DNA from: Oceanisphaera avium
GTDB lineage: Bacteria; Pseudomonadota; Gammaproteobacteria; Enterobacterales; Aeromonadaceae
Length of the DNA stretch: 64,000 nt
NCBI RefSeq assembly: GCF_002157875.1
Contig: NZ_CP021376.1
Coordinates: 1,364,001-1,428,000, forward strand
Reading direction: 5' to 3'
The position numbers were made by a program, and so were the translations under genes. This document shows, in pieces, positions 1 through 8,290 of this stretch. Every line of letters starts with the position of its first letter. Within the stretch, counting starts at the first letter, position 1. Under the pieces are notes generated by a model that searched no databases, was not told the DNA's origin, and worked only from the letters and a program-made list of their open reading frames with translations.

Positions 1-1
1 G

Positions 2-79
2 TGGCTGCCAAGCCGTCTGAATTTAAGTCATGATGACACTCAATTACGACTCGCCATTAGCCAGTGGCAACTGAAATAG
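2..79 (+). CDS. lolB: Outer-membrane lipoprotein LolB, C-terminal end (partial)
   Basis: The frame starting at base 2 gives 25 residues and a stop; it begins WLPSRLNL and ends AISQWQLK. This resembles the last strand of LolB, which accepts lipoproteins from periplasmic LolA and inserts them into the outer membrane. The rest of the gene lies upstream of the window. The call leans on context: lolB-ispE-prs is the standard gammaproteobacterial order, and ispE follows on the same strand. So short a fragment would not be identifiable by itself. Confidence 0.7.
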   Translation, partial: WLPSRLNLSHDDTQLRLAISQWQLK

Positions 80-100
80 CGTGACTCACTACTATTCACT

Positions 101-123
101 AAGCCTTAATTGATAAGGTTTTT
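101..123 (+). terminator. Possible weak terminator after lolB
   Basis: An 8-bp stem with one G-T pair (AAGCCTTA / TAAGGTTT) and the 5-nt loop ATTGA is followed by a T-rich run. It sits 22 bases after the lolB stop. The stem is AT-rich, so termination may be partial, leaving read-through into ispE. Confidence 0.45.
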
Positions 124-250
124 CTCTTAGCGAAGGTCACTCTTATCTTTATTGCTCAGTGGCGCGGTGTTTTAGAGTTGAGGTTGTACTTACAACGCTC
201 AGCATAAATGTATTGCGCTATTCATACCTCTATGATTAAGAGAGTTACTC

Positions 251-1102
251 ATGCTAGTGCTTCCCGCGCCCGCTAAATTAAATTTATTTTTAACCATTAC
301 CGGTCAGCGTGCCGACGGTTATCACTTATTACAAACCTTGTTTCAGTTTGTCGACTTTGGCGATACCTTAAGCTTTAGCTTGGCACCCCAAGGACAGCTG
401 AGCTTAATCGATGGCCCTGCCGATATTGAGCCTGAGCAAAATTTAATTATAAAAGCCGCTCGTTTATTACAAGCTCACACTCACACTCAACAAGGCGCGC
501 AGATTAAGCTAACTAAGCGCTTACCCATGGGCGGTGGCTTAGGCGGTGGCTCCAGTGATGCCGCCACTACCTTATTGGCTCTAAATCACCTTTGGCAGCT
601 AGGGTTAACGCGCGCTGCATTAGCCGAGCTTGGCTTGCGCTTAGGCGCAGATGTGCCGGTATTTGTGCACGGCTTTGCCGCCTTTGCCGAGGGCGTGGGC
701 GAGCAGCTCACTGCGGTGGCTCCTGCTGAGCCTTGGTATTTAATCCTTTGGCCAGACATTTCCATCTCCACGGCCGGTATTTTTAACGAGCCTGAGCTTA
801 TTCGCAATAGTCCAAAACTTGCCCTAGCAGACTGGTTAAGTGGCAGTCATCCACAGGGGAAGTGGCGCAATGATTGCGAGCCATTGGTTAAAAAACGCCA
901 CCCCGAGGTTGCCAAGCTCCTTGGCTGGTTGGTAGAATATGCGCCGCCAAGAATGACGGGCACAGGTGCTTGTATCTTCGCCAGTTTTGACACTCAACAG
1001 GCGGCAGAGCAAGTATTAGCCAAGGCGCCTTCAGGCGTGTCAGGTTTTGTGGCGAAAGGCTGTAATCAGTCGCCATTAATTCGCGCCCTAGCGTTGCGTT
1101 AA
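251..1102 (+). CDS. ispE: 4-diphosphocytidyl-2-C-methyl-D-erythritol kinase
   Basis: IspE phosphorylates CDP-methylerythritol with ATP in the cytoplasmic MEP pathway to isoprenoid precursors. The 283-aa length equals that of E. coli IspE. The GHMP-kinase signature is visible: the N-terminal [10 protein letters not shown] substrate strand, the glycine-rich ATP loop [14 protein letters not shown] near residues 92-105, and the C-terminal MTGTGACIF loop near residue 235. The ATG at 251 has an AAGAGAG ribosome site 7-8 bases upstream. It lies between lolB and prs as in most gammaproteobacteria. No unusual features. Confidence 0.97.
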   Translation: MLVLPAPAKLNLFLTITGQRADGYHLLQTLFQFVDFGDTLSFSLAPQGQLSLIDGPADIEPEQNLIIKAARLLQAHTHTQQGAQIKLTKRLPMGGGLGGGSSDAATTLLALNHLWQLGLTRAALAELGLRLGADVPVFVHGFAAFAEGVGEQLTAVAPAEPWYLILWPDISISTAGIFNEPELIRNSPKLALADWLSGSHPQGKWRNDCEPLVKKRHPEVAKLLGWLVEYAPPRMTGTGACIFASFDTQQAAEQVLAKAPSGVSGFVAKGCNQSPLIRALALR

Positions 1103-1110
1103 TTCGTTAC

Positions 1111-1174
1111 GTTAGCGCAAATTAGCTTAACACTTAGGTAATCTCTAAGAGCTAAAGGTAATTTGCGCGTTAAC
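1111..1174. repeat. Long imperfect hairpin between ispE and prs
   Basis: GTTAGCGCAAATTA at 1111-1124 pairs imperfectly with TAATTTGCGCGTTAAC at 1159-1174, and a nested TTAGCT/AGCTAA arm continues the stem inward. No U-tract follows, so it is not a typical intrinsic terminator. The rest of the 1103-1442 gap (340 bases) holds the prs leader; I see no gene there. The hairpin could be an mRNA-processing or end-protecting structure for ispE, or part of prs control. Confidence 0.45.
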
Positions 1175-1442
1175 TATGGCCACAACAGCAATGCCAGAAA
1201 CTGGGGATGGGCCCACTTTCGCTCTTGTTTCCAAGGGTTAATTGACTGTTAGGTGTGATCGACAGGTTGATAAGGCTTACGCCATCTCGCCGTTTGCGTC
1301 ATCTGACTCAACATCCTGTAAGATGCACTTTTATACTCCAGATTTACAAAACGGGCTGGATAGCGAAATTTTATTTCGTGATAACGGGTTCACGGCCCCG
1401 TCCAGTCTCGCCACCCATGAAACAATCCCGAGGTTTTCAACC

Positions 1443-2390
1443 GTGCCCGACATGAAGCTGTTTGCTGGTAATGCTACGCCGGAACTCGCCCAACGTATCG
1501 CTGATCGTTTGTTTATTAAACTGAGTGCTGCCGATGTTGGCCGTTTTAGTGACGGTGAGATCAGTGTGCAAATCAACGAAAATGTACGGGGCGGCGATGT
1601 GTTTATCATCCAGTCGACCTGTGCGCCAACCAACGATAATTTAATGGAACTGATCGTGATGGTAGATGCGCTTCGCCGCGCCTCTGCTGGGCGAATTACT
1701 GCCGTTATCCCCTACTTTGGTTATGCTCGCCAAGACAGACGCGTGCGCTCTTCTCGTGTGCCTATTACCGCTAAGGTAGTCGCCGACTTTTTATCGAGTG
1801 TGGGCGTGGATCGCGTGCTTACCGTTGACTTGCACGCCGAGCAAATTCAAGGCTTCTTTGATGTGCCAGTAGACAATGTATTTGGCACACCTGTGCTACT
1901 AGAAGATATGTTGGCTAAAAACCTGCAAGATGCCGTAGTTGTATCACCAGACATTGGTGGCGTAGTACGCGCTCGCGCCGTGGCTAAGTTACTAGATGAA
2001 ACTGAAATTGCCATTATCGATAAGCGCCGCCCTCGAGCCAACGTTTCTCAGGTTATGAATCTTATTGGTGATGTTGAAGGTCGCGATTGTGTGATTGTCG
2101 ATGACATGATTGATACCGGCGGCACCTTGTGCAAAGCTGCAGAAGCACTGAAAGAGCGTGGCGCTAAGCGCGTATTCGCCTATGCCACTCATGCCGTGTT
2201 CTCTGGTAATGCTTATCAAAACATCAAAGACTCAGTGATTGATGAAGTGATCATTACCGACTCTGTGCCGCTAAGCGAAGAAATTAAATCCCTAGACAAA
2301 GTGAAGCAGTTATCACTGTCACCTATGCTGGCAGAAGCCATTCGTCGCATTAGCAACGAAGAGTCTATCTCAGCGATGTTTGAGCATTAA
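1443..2390 (+). CDS. prs: Ribose-phosphate pyrophosphokinase (PRPP synthetase)
   Basis: Prs makes PRPP from ribose 5-phosphate and ATP, feeding purine, pyrimidine, NAD, histidine and tryptophan synthesis. From GTG 1443 the protein is 315 aa and nearly collinear with E. coli Prs: opening [14 protein letters not shown], the [12 protein letters not shown] segment, the [11 protein letters not shown] region, the PRPP-binding loop [12 protein letters not shown] and the ending [15 protein letters not shown]. The frame is open further upstream to 1242, but the GTG matches the family start, has GAGG 7 bases before it, and E. coli prs also uses GTG. The long leader is consistent with transcriptional control of prs. 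Confidence 0.97.
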   Translation: MPDMKLFAGNATPELAQRIADRLFIKLSAADVGRFSDGEISVQINENVRGGDVFIIQSTCAPTNDNLMELIVMVDALRRASAGRITAVIPYFGYARQDRRVRSSRVPITAKVVADFLSSVGVDRVLTVDLHAEQIQGFFDVPVDNVFGTPVLLEDMLAKNLQDAVVVSPDIGGVVRARAVAKLLDETEIAIIDKRRPRANVSQVMNLIGDVEGRDCVIVDDMIDTGGTLCKAAEALKERGAKRVFAYATHAVFSGNAYQNIKDSVIDEVIITDSVPLSEEIKSLDKVKQLSLSPMLAEAIRRISNEESISAMFEH

Positions 2391-2429
2391 GTTGCAAAAC
2401 ATAGCGCCGAGCGCCTAGCGAAATAAAAC

Positions 2430-2460
2430 CCCGAACCCGCAAAGGTTCGGGTTTTTTTTT
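2430..2460 (+). terminator. Intrinsic terminator of prs
   Basis: A perfect 8-bp stem CCCGAACC/GGTTCGGG with loop CGCAAA is followed by nine T residues, 40 bases after the prs stop. It is a strong rho-independent terminator. Confidence 0.92.
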
Positions 2461-2462
2461 AT

Positions 2463-2557
2463 GCCGTCAGGTGCCGCACATCCGGACATCGCCCTGCTCT
2501 TAGGTTTAAAGGAAAAAAGAAAAGTGCGAGATACCGGGGCGAGCCCGTTATGACGGC
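2463..2557. repeat. Dispersed repeat unit A with GCCGTCA/TGACGGC ends
   Basis: This 95-bp noncoding unit begins GCCGTCA and ends TGACGGC (inverted ends). Near its 3' end is the core GATACCGGGGCGAGCCCG, a degenerate palindrome. The same layout recurs at 2621-2710 and in the tandem array at 31704-32032. It has the size and structure of a REP/MITE-like element with no coding capacity. Confidence 0.6.
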
Positions 2558-2620
2558 CAACAACCAAAACCGGCGTGTTGCCGTGCCCCGTATGACGCCG
2601 TGGGGCTGGGGCTTTTTTAT

Positions 2621-2710
2621 GCCGTCATCCTGATGAAAACCAGGATCTGGCTTTTAGCCTTAGGTCTTAACGATAAAAACGAGATACCGGGGCAAGCCCG
2701 GTATGACGGC
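2621..2710. repeat. Dispersed repeat unit B with GCCGTCA/TGACGGC ends
   Basis: This 90-bp unit starts GCCGTCATCCTGATG and ends GGTATGACGGC. It contains two small palindromes: a TCCTG...CAGGA arm near the left end and the perfect ACCGGG-GCAAG-CCCGGT hairpin near the right end. Its right part aligns with the 107-bp tandem units near 31.7 kb. Behind it, a 26-bp motif beginning ACGGCYAGTGAC appears twice, at 2706 and 2747. The whole 2461-2770 stretch therefore looks like repeat debris; I see no gene in it. Confidence 0.65.
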
Positions 2711-2800
2711 TAGTGACTAAACCAGCGGGTTGGCGAGCCCGGCATAACGGCCAGTGACTAAACCGGCGGGTTAAAAATTCTGGAATTTTTAAGAGGCCAA

Positions 2801-3529
2801 TTAACTATAAAACCTGAAAAAATAGTAACCGCTTAAGCCAATGCCAAAGGCGACGATGCCCCAAGCTAAGAGCTTAGGATTGACCCAAGTTAATACTTGC
2901 GCTCCTAATTTACCGCCAAGCAAATAGCCCAGTGCCAGTACTAGCCCACCCTGCCAATACACTAAGCCTGAGAGCGAATACACCACAATCGTAGCGCCAC
3001 TGGCTAACAGAGATAAATAAAGCTTAATAGCATGTTGCTCTAAATTAGAGCCCATGCGTAACTGCCCCGTAATGGACATATAAAGTACGCCCAAGCCGCC
3101 ACCAAAAAAGCCGCCATAGAAACTGCCACTTAGTAGCAAAGGCCAAGCTAATGGGCGCAGCACTAATGGGCCTTCAAATCCGGTTTTACTTAGTAGTTGG
3201 CGGGCATATAACAGGCTAACGGTAAGCAACAGCCAAGGTACCCAATAATTAAATTGGCTGGCATCAAATTGCACTAGCACTAAGGCCCCTAAGCTCCCCC
3301 CCACTATGCCAATAACACTGAGCGCCACCATAGGTGCGCCCCTTAATTGGCGGCGCAATCCCCAAAAGGCACTGATATAACCTGGCCAAGAGGCCACGTT
3401 GGCCGTGGCTACAGCCGTAGTACTGGGCACGCCAAGTGCTAGTAAAGCTGGTAGCGTAAAAAATAAACCGCCACCGGCTAAGGCATTCGTAACGCCAGCT
3501 AACAATGCCCAGCCTAGTAATTCAAACAT
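2801..3529 (-). CDS. TSUP (TauE/SafE) family membrane exporter
   Basis: A 242-aa polytopic inner-membrane protein with about seven or eight hydrophobic segments. It has the TSUP hallmarks: an N-terminal GLFFTLPALLALGVPSTTAVATA segment near residues 20-43 and a second glycine-rich repeat, FYGGFFGGGLGVLYM, near residue 137. Family members move sulfite, sulfonates or other small organic anions; the substrate cannot be read from sequence and no metabolic neighbour points to one. It is divergent from pth. A short AT-rich inverted repeat at 2771-2792 (AAAAATTC/GAATTTTT) lies just past its stop and may aid termination. Confidence 0.85.
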   Translation of the reverse strand: MFELLGWALLAGVTNALAGGGLFFTLPALLALGVPSTTAVATANVASWPGYISAFWGLRRQLRGAPMVALSVIGIVGGSLGALVLVQFDASQFNYWVPWLLLTVSLLYARQLLSKTGFEGPLVLRPLAWPLLLSGSFYGGFFGGGLGVLYMSITGQLRMGSNLEQHAIKLYLSLLASGATIVVYSLSGLVYWQGGLVLALGYLLGGKLGAQVLTWVNPKLLAWGIVAFGIGLSGYYFFRFYS

Positions 3530-3670
3530 GCATATTCCTTCGTTAAAAATCTTGGCACTCTCTCTTTACTGCCATTTTCGCGCTATTATGGCGCTTTCTT
3601 ACCACTAAGGTGGCCATTATTGGCGCTCTTAATTAGAATGTGGCGTAATTTTTCACGGCCAAGTTAGCAT

Positions 3671-4267
3671 ATGACCCCTATCAAACTCATTGTTGGGCTC
3701 GGTAATCCGGGGCCAGAATACGCACAAACTCGCCATAACGCTGGCGTTTGGTATGTGGCCGAATTGGCACGCATGCACGGTATCACGCTTAAAGAAGAAG
3801 CCAAGTTTTTTGGTTGGACAGCGCGCGCGCGCATTGAAGGCCAAGATGTACGGCTATTAGTACCGGCCACCTTTATGAATTTATCAGGGAAAGCCGTCGG
3901 CGCCATGGCCAATTTTTATCAAATTGAGCCCGAGGCGATCTTAATCGCCCATGATGAATTAGATCTCAACCCTGGGACCGTGCGTTTTAAAAAAGGCGGC
4001 GGCCACGGTGGTCATAATGGCCTGCGCGACTCGATAAGCAGCCTTGGCAATAATAAAGATTTTTATCGACTGCGCATCGGCATTGGCCATCCAGGGCATA
4101 AATCTCAAGTGGCGGGGTTTGTTCTTACTAAAGCACCGGCGCCTGAGCACAGCTTATTAGAAGCCGCCGTCGATGAAGCGGCCCGTTGTACCGATATTTT
4201 ATTTAAAGATGGCATTAATAAGGCGATGAATCGCCTGCATGCCTTTAATGCAGACACCACTCCATAA
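3671..4267 (+). CDS. pth: Peptidyl-tRNA hydrolase
   Basis: Pth recycles tRNA by cleaving the ester of prematurely released peptidyl-tRNA. The 198-aa protein has the family architecture: [17 protein letters not shown] at residues 9-25 with catalytic His22, the [10 protein letters not shown] segment, HDELDLNPG near residue 95, and [14 protein letters not shown], which contacts the tRNA. Length and motifs match E. coli Pth (194 aa). It is followed 59 bases later by ychF, the usual partner, and the pair is probably co-transcribed and ended by the terminator at 5438. Confidence 0.97.
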   Translation: MTPIKLIVGLGNPGPEYAQTRHNAGVWYVAELARMHGITLKEEAKFFGWTARARIEGQDVRLLVPATFMNLSGKAVGAMANFYQIEPEAILIAHDELDLNPGTVRFKKGGGHGGHNGLRDSISSLGNNKDFYRLRIGIGHPGHKSQVAGFVLTKAPAPEHSLLEAAVDEAARCTDILFKDGINKAMNRLHAFNADTTP

Positions 4268-4326
4268 CTTTTTGCTTAGCAATCTTAAAGTCATTACTTT
4301 TAGTTATCACAGTCAGGACACACATC

Positions 4327-5418
4327 ATGGGTTTTAAATGCGGTATCGTAGGTTTACCTAACGTCGGTAAATCCACTCTGTTTAACGCGCTTACCAAAGC
4401 TGGCATTGAAGCGGCCAACTTTCCTTTTTGTACCATAGAGCCTAATACCGGCGTCGTTCCGGTGCCAGATAATCGCCTAAATGCGCTGGCAGAGATCGTA
4501 AAACCGCAACGTATTTTAACCACCTCCATGGAGTTTGTAGATATCGCTGGCTTAGTGGCAGGGGCGTCTAAAGGAGAAGGCTTAGGCAATAAGTTTTTAG
4601 CCAATATTCGAGAAACCGATGCCATTGGTCATGTCGTGCGCTGCTTTGAAAACGACAATATTATTCATGTCGCCGGTAAAGTGTCACCTAAAGACGACAT
4701 TGAAGTCATTAATATTGAGTTGTCATTAGCGGATCTTGATACCTGTGAGCGGGCCATTCAGCGCAACAGTAAAAAAGCCAAAGGCGGTGATAAAGACGCT
4801 AAGTTTGAAGTGAGCGTTTTAGAAAAATTGTTACCCGCATTAGAAAATGGCCAAGTACTGCGCAGTGTTGAGCTCAGTAAAGAAGAGAAAGAAGCCATCG
4901 ATTATTTAAACTTCTTAACCATTAAGCCCACCATGTACATTGCTAACGTTAATGATGATGGCTTTGAAAACAATCCTTACTTGGATCAAGTACGCGAAAT
5001 TGCCGCCGCCGAAAACGCCATTGTAGTCCCCGTATGTGCCGAGATGGAGTCGGAAATTGCCGAGCTAGATGCCGATGAAGCAGCGGAATTTATGACCGAC
5101 TTAGGCATTGAAGAGCCTGGCCTTAACCGCGTGATCCGAGCCGGTTACGAGCTACTGAACTTACAAACCTACTTTACTGCCGGTGTAAAAGAAGTTCGTG
5201 CTTGGACGATCCCCGTGGGTGCCACCGCGCCCCAAGCGGCCGGTAAAATTCATACCGACTTTGAAAAAGGCTTTATTCGCGCCCAAACTATCGCCTTTGA
5301 CGACTTTATTGCCTTTAAGGGTGAGCAAGGCGCCAAAGAAGCCGGCAAACAACGTGCCGAAGGTAAAGAATATGTGGTGAAAGACGGCGACGTATTGAAC
5401 TTCTTATTTAACGTTTAA
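4327..5418 (+). CDS. ychF: Redox-regulated ATPase/GTPase YchF (OLA1 family)
   Basis: YchF is a universally conserved TRAFAC-class P-loop NTPase of the Obg superfamily that prefers ATP and associates with ribosomes and stress responses. The 363-aa length is typical. GLPNVGKS (residues 9-16) is the P-loop, [20 protein letters not shown] the switch II region, and the C-terminal 80 residues ([13 protein letters not shown]...) the TGS domain. The start is ATG 4327 with AGGA about ten bases upstream. It lies downstream of pth, as in E. coli. Confidence 0.97.
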   Translation: MGFKCGIVGLPNVGKSTLFNALTKAGIEAANFPFCTIEPNTGVVPVPDNRLNALAEIVKPQRILTTSMEFVDIAGLVAGASKGEGLGNKFLANIRETDAIGHVVRCFENDNIIHVAGKVSPKDDIEVINIELSLADLDTCERAIQRNSKKAKGGDKDAKFEVSVLEKLLPALENGQVLRSVELSKEEKEAIDYLNFLTIKPTMYIANVNDDGFENNPYLDQVREIAAAENAIVVPVCAEMESEIAELDADEAAEFMTDLGIEEPGLNRVIRAGYELLNLQTYFTAGVKEVRAWTIPVGATAPQAAGKIHTDFEKGFIRAQTIAFDDFIAFKGEQGAKEAGKQRAEGKEYVVKDGDVLNFLFNV

Positions 5419-5437
5419 AGCAACGCCTAGCTAAAAT

Positions 5438-5471
5438 AAAGCACCGCTCCCATAAGGTTCGGTGCTTTTTT
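5438..5471 (+). terminator. Intrinsic terminator of pth-ychF
   Basis: A 9-bp stem AAAGCACCG/CGGTGCTTT with a 13-nt loop runs into six T residues, about 20 bases after the ychF stop. Confidence 0.85.
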
Positions 5472-5847
5472 ATTTCGTTTACATCATGAGTTATTACAAA
5501 AATACTTAGGCCTTTGATTGGTAACGACACTCGCCCTTTTTACCTAGGATAAGCACAAAATAAACAGCGCGTTATGGGTGAGAGCTAACATCTAGCCTAA
5601 ATGAGAAGCGCCTTTACTATAAATAAGCGGTTAGGCCCTTATCGCATCTTACTATTTGCGTGCGCTGCCTGTTCGTGCGTGGCAAAAAAATCGTTAATCT
5701 TTACTCTTCTTTCTGCTGCACACTTTTAGCTCACCGCTCATCTTGCTAAGCGCCAAGCGCTCGGTGCTAATTTTGCTCATTAGTCAGGCGAAGCGTTTAC
5801 TTTATCGACAAACGAGCCCCATAAGGTCTTTTAAGTCTAAAAAGCGG
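5472..5847. other. Intergenic stretch before the tRNA operon, no gene seen
   Basis: About 375 bases between the ychF terminator and the tRNA promoter. Stop codons are frequent and the only open frame, reaching into the first tRNA, has no coding character or ribosome site. I see no RNA gene or repeat here; it may hold activator sites for the tRNA promoter. Confidence 0.5.
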
Positions 5848-5876
5848 TTGACGCTTATCACTTGGGTACGCATAAT
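5848..5876 (+). promoter_or_regulatory. Sigma-70 promoter of the tRNA cluster
   Basis: TTGACG (-35, 5848-5853), a 17-bp spacer and CATAAT (-10, 5871-5876) are followed by the GC-rich discriminator GCGCCCCG. That discriminator type is characteristic of stable-RNA promoters under stringent (ppGpp/DksA) control. The first tRNA begins at 5940, about 57 bases past the predicted start. Confidence 0.75.
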
Positions 5877-5939
5877 GCGCCCCGTTCCCAACAAGATGTG
5901 TCTAGGCAAACGCTTGCATATTAAATTAGGAACAGCAGT

Positions 5940-6016
5940 GGCTATGTAGCTCAGTTGGTTAGAGCACATCACTCATAATGATGGGGTCGCAGGTTCGAAT
6001 CCCGCCATAGCCACCA
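5940..6016 (+). tRNA. tRNA-Met (CAT), elongator type
   Basis: A 77-nt cloverleaf with encoded CCA. The acceptor stem GGCTATG/CATAGCC, anticodon loop CTCATAA, variable loop and T-loop GTTCGAATC match E. coli metT/metU almost base for base. The paired first acceptor position marks it as elongator, not initiator, tRNA. First gene of the six-tRNA operon. Confidence 0.96.
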
Positions 6017-6020
6017 TAGT

Positions 6021-6095
6021 TGGGGTATCGCCAAGCGGTAAGGCAGCGGGTTTTGATCTCGCCATTCCCAGGTTCGAATCCTGGTACCCCAGCCA
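6021..6095 (+). tRNA. tRNA-Gln (TTG), copy 1
   Basis: A 75-nt cloverleaf with encoded CCA. Acceptor TGGGGTA/TACCCCA, anticodon loop TTTTGAT with TTG anticodon, stem GCGGG/CTCGC. It closely resembles E. coli glnU/glnW and is only 4 bases after the first tRNA-Met. Confidence 0.96.
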
Positions 6096-6176
6096 CTTTC
6101 TTACAGAGTTCGCTTTGTAAAAAGATAAAAATTTGTAAATGGCTGATTTTATGCTATAAATATCAACCATCTTTGT

Positions 6177-6251
6177 TGGGGTATCGCCAAGCGGTAAGGC
6201 AGCGGGTTTTGATCTCGCCATTCCCAGGTTCGAATCCTGGTACCCCAGCCA
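6177..6251 (+). tRNA. tRNA-Gln (TTG), copy 2
   Basis: Identical over all 75 bases to the copy at 6021, with encoded CCA. An 81-base AT-rich spacer separates the two. Confidence 0.96.
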
Positions 6252-6364
6252 TCTTTGTTACAAGAATTTATTGTAAAAAGATAAATATTTGCAATGTAAA
6301 TCGATTAAAAATAGCCTTGATTTTCAAAAGAAAAATAGGCATATTAGCCTCGGTTTACAGAAGT

Positions 6365-6441
6365 GGCTATGTAGCTCAGTTGGTTAGAGCACATCACTCA
6401 TAATGATGGGGTCGCAGGTTCGAATCCCGCCATAGCCACCA
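6365..6441 (+). tRNA. tRNA-Met (CAT), elongator type, copy 2
   Basis: Identical over all 77 bases to the tRNA-Met at 5940, including the encoded CCA. It is 7 bases from the following tRNA-Leu. Confidence 0.96.
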
Positions 6442-6448
6442 CTTTTTA

Positions 6449-6533
6449 GCGGGAGTGGCGAAATTGGTAGACGCACTAGATTTAGGTTCTAGCGCCGAGA
6501 GGCGTGCGAGTTCAAGTCTCGCCTTCCGCACCA
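6449..6533 (+). tRNA. tRNA-Leu (TAG)
   Basis: An 85-nt class II tRNA with acceptor GCGGGAG/CTTCCGC (one G-T pair), anticodon loop TTTAGGT (TAG), a long variable arm GCGCCGAGAGGCGT and encoded CCA. It matches E. coli leuW, which lies in the corresponding metT-leuW-gln cluster. Confidence 0.96.
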
Positions 6534-6636
6534 TATTTAAGATGTTATTAAGTGCAATAAACTTAATGAGTCTGGGGAAATAACACTGAGTTAGCTTAAC
6601 GCTGGTTAAGCAGTAACTGAGTGAGTAATAAAAAAT

Positions 6637-6711
6637 TGGGGTATCGCCAAGCGGTAAGGCAGCGGGTTTTGATCTCGCCATTCCCAGGTTCGAATCCTGG
6701 TACCCCAGCCA
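6637..6711 (+). tRNA. tRNA-Gln (TTG), copy 3
   Basis: Third 75-nt copy, identical to those at 6021 and 6177, with encoded CCA. Last gene of the cluster; the terminator at 6721 follows at once. No CTG-anticodon tRNA-Gln occurs here, unlike the E. coli cluster (glnV, glnX). Confidence 0.96.
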
Positions 6712-6720
6712 TATTAAGTA

Positions 6721-6748
6721 AAAAAGCCGACTCTTGAGTCGGCTTTTT
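6721..6748 (+). terminator. Intrinsic terminator of the tRNA operon
   Basis: AAAAAGCCGACTC and GAGTCGGCTTTTT form a perfect stem closed by a tiny loop, with A-tract and T-tract on either side. It begins 10 bases after the last tRNA. Confidence 0.93.
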
Positions 6749-6844
6749 GCTGTCTAGCGTTGGGCTTACGGAAGTAACAGCTCAATGCCTCAAGGCGTGA
6801 TCTAGTAGCTATGGCTAAACCCGAATTTTGCTAGCCTCGCCATT

Positions 6845-6880
6845 AAGTAATAAGCCGACCGTGAGGGTGGCTTATTACTC
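6845..6880. terminator. Inverted repeat downstream of ubiF
   Basis: AAGTAATAAGCC (6845-6856) and GGCTTATTACT (6869-6879) form an 11-bp stem in the gap where the tRNA operon and ubiF converge. Neither side has a clear T-tract, so it may be a weak or rho-assisted end for the minus-strand ubiF transcript. Confidence 0.4.
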
Positions 6881-6913
6881 ATAGCGTGTAGCGTTTAACC
6901 TAAGGCGCGGCCC

Positions 6914-8083
6914 TTAAAGCCCCATGGCATATTTCATTACCCGATTTTTTAAAGGGCCGCTGCGCTGTGCCGCCGCCAATCCTAGGTTCCGAAATAATTT
7001 AAGGGGTAAAATATCGTTACTAAAGGTGTGATAACACACATCCATCGCCGTTTGCATTAACAGGTTATCGGGGCGACGAGCGCGCTGGTAGCGTGCTAAG
7101 CGCTCGGGGGCGCCAATATCTAATTGCGCCTCTACGCCTTGGCTCACCAGCTTTACGAGCGCGGCTACATCCTTAAAGCCTAAGTTAACGCCCTGCCCCG
7201 CTAAGGGATTAATGGTATGAGCGGCATCTCCTAATAACACCACCCGCCTGCTGACATAATGATTCGCATGGCGACGGCGCAGCGGGAAACTGCCTTTATT
7301 TAGTACGCTAAAATTTCCCATACGCTTTGGAAAATGGGCTGCTATTTGCTCTGCCAATCGATTGTTATCAAGTTGCGCCAGCGCTGCAATACGCTCTTTA
7401 TCGTCATACCACACTAAGCAGCCTTGCTGAGCCCCCAAGGGTAAAAAAGCGCGCGGCCCGGTCGGCGTAAATTGTTGCCACGTCATATCAGACTCAAGCT
7501 GGTCAGCTTCAATCGTGATTAACATGCAAGACTGGCCATAATCCCACGCGCTAATACCTATCTCTGCTAGCTGGCGAGTCATAGACTCGGCCCCATCGCA
7601 GGCGAGCACTAAGCGCGCTTGTAACTGCGGGCCATGCGTTAAGGTTAAGGTGGTGGCACTTTGTTCTTGGCGAAGCGCTTGTAGGCCATTGGGGCAGTCG
7701 AGTACCACATTAGAATACGATTTAAGCGCAGCCCACAGTCCTAGCTGAATAATGCGATTTTCCACCATATAACCTAAATGGTCACAGCCTAAGGAGTCGG
7801 CCTTAAACTCACTATGAAAGCCTGGCCATTCATACGCTGCTAAGCGCTGATAAGGCCAAGCACGCATCGCTTGAATAGCTTGCCAAGCGTGAGCTTTTTC
7901 TAATAACGCCACCGAAGTCGCACTTAAAGAAGAGACGCGTAAATCAAAAGGCTGTTCGGCGCTAAACTCGGCTGCTGGTTTAGCTTCTATTAAGCGAATT
8001 GCCAACCCAGTGGGCGCTAATAACGCCGCGGCTAAGGCCCCCACCATACCGCCACCTATAATGGCAATATCACATTGTTCCAT
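6914..8083 (-). CDS. ubiF: 2-octaprenyl-3-methyl-6-methoxy-1,4-benzoquinol hydroxylase
   Basis: UbiF is an FAD-dependent aromatic hydroxylase of aerobic ubiquinone synthesis. The 389-aa protein starts CDIAIIGGGMVG (residues 4-15, ADP-binding fold) and has the second FAD motif GDAAHTINPLAGQGVNLG near residue 285. Similarity to E. coli UbiF runs along the whole length, including SCMLI, TWQQFTP-GPRAFLPL and the final KYAMGL-like tail. The tRNA-cluster/ubiF/miaB arrangement is the same as in E. coli, which favours UbiF over its paralogues UbiH and UbiI. Confidence 0.93.
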   Translation of the reverse strand: MEQCDIAIIGGGMVGALAAALLAPTGLAIRLIEAKPAAEFSAEQPFDLRVSSLSATSVALLEKAHAWQAIQAMRAWPYQRLAAYEWPGFHSEFKADSLGCDHLGYMVENRIIQLGLWAALKSYSNVVLDCPNGLQALRQEQSATTLTLTHGPQLQARLVLACDGAESMTRQLAEIGISAWDYGQSCMLITIEADQLESDMTWQQFTPTGPRAFLPLGAQQGCLVWYDDKERIAALAQLDNNRLAEQIAAHFPKRMGNFSVLNKGSFPLRRRHANHYVSRRVVLLGDAAHTINPLAGQGVNLGFKDVAALVKLVSQGVEAQLDIGAPERLARYQRARRPDNLLMQTAMDVCYHTFSNDILPLKLFRNLGLAAAQRSGPLKNRVMKYAMGL

Positions 8084-8290
8084 GGCTTACCTCATGAATG
8101 TTTTGTCCATGTTAGCGTAAAAGCGCTTCATTTTATGGCTCATTAAGCCTCAGCATCCCACGCTCGGCCTACGCTGTCTATTGGATATTATCTGGTCACT
8201 AGCGCGAGAAAGGAGTAGAATTTGGTGCCTGATCCCATGTCCCTTGCCGTATACCTTTACCGGCATATCGGCCGTAATTTCAAGAGTGCC

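Noticed and set aside
1103..1442. PurR operator before prs
   Set aside because: CGCAAAT-type half sites occur, but no palindrome close to ACGCAAACGTTTGCGT.
5743..5949. 68-codon open frame before the tRNA cluster
   Set aside because: It runs through the tRNA promoter into the first tRNA, has no ribosome site and no coding character.
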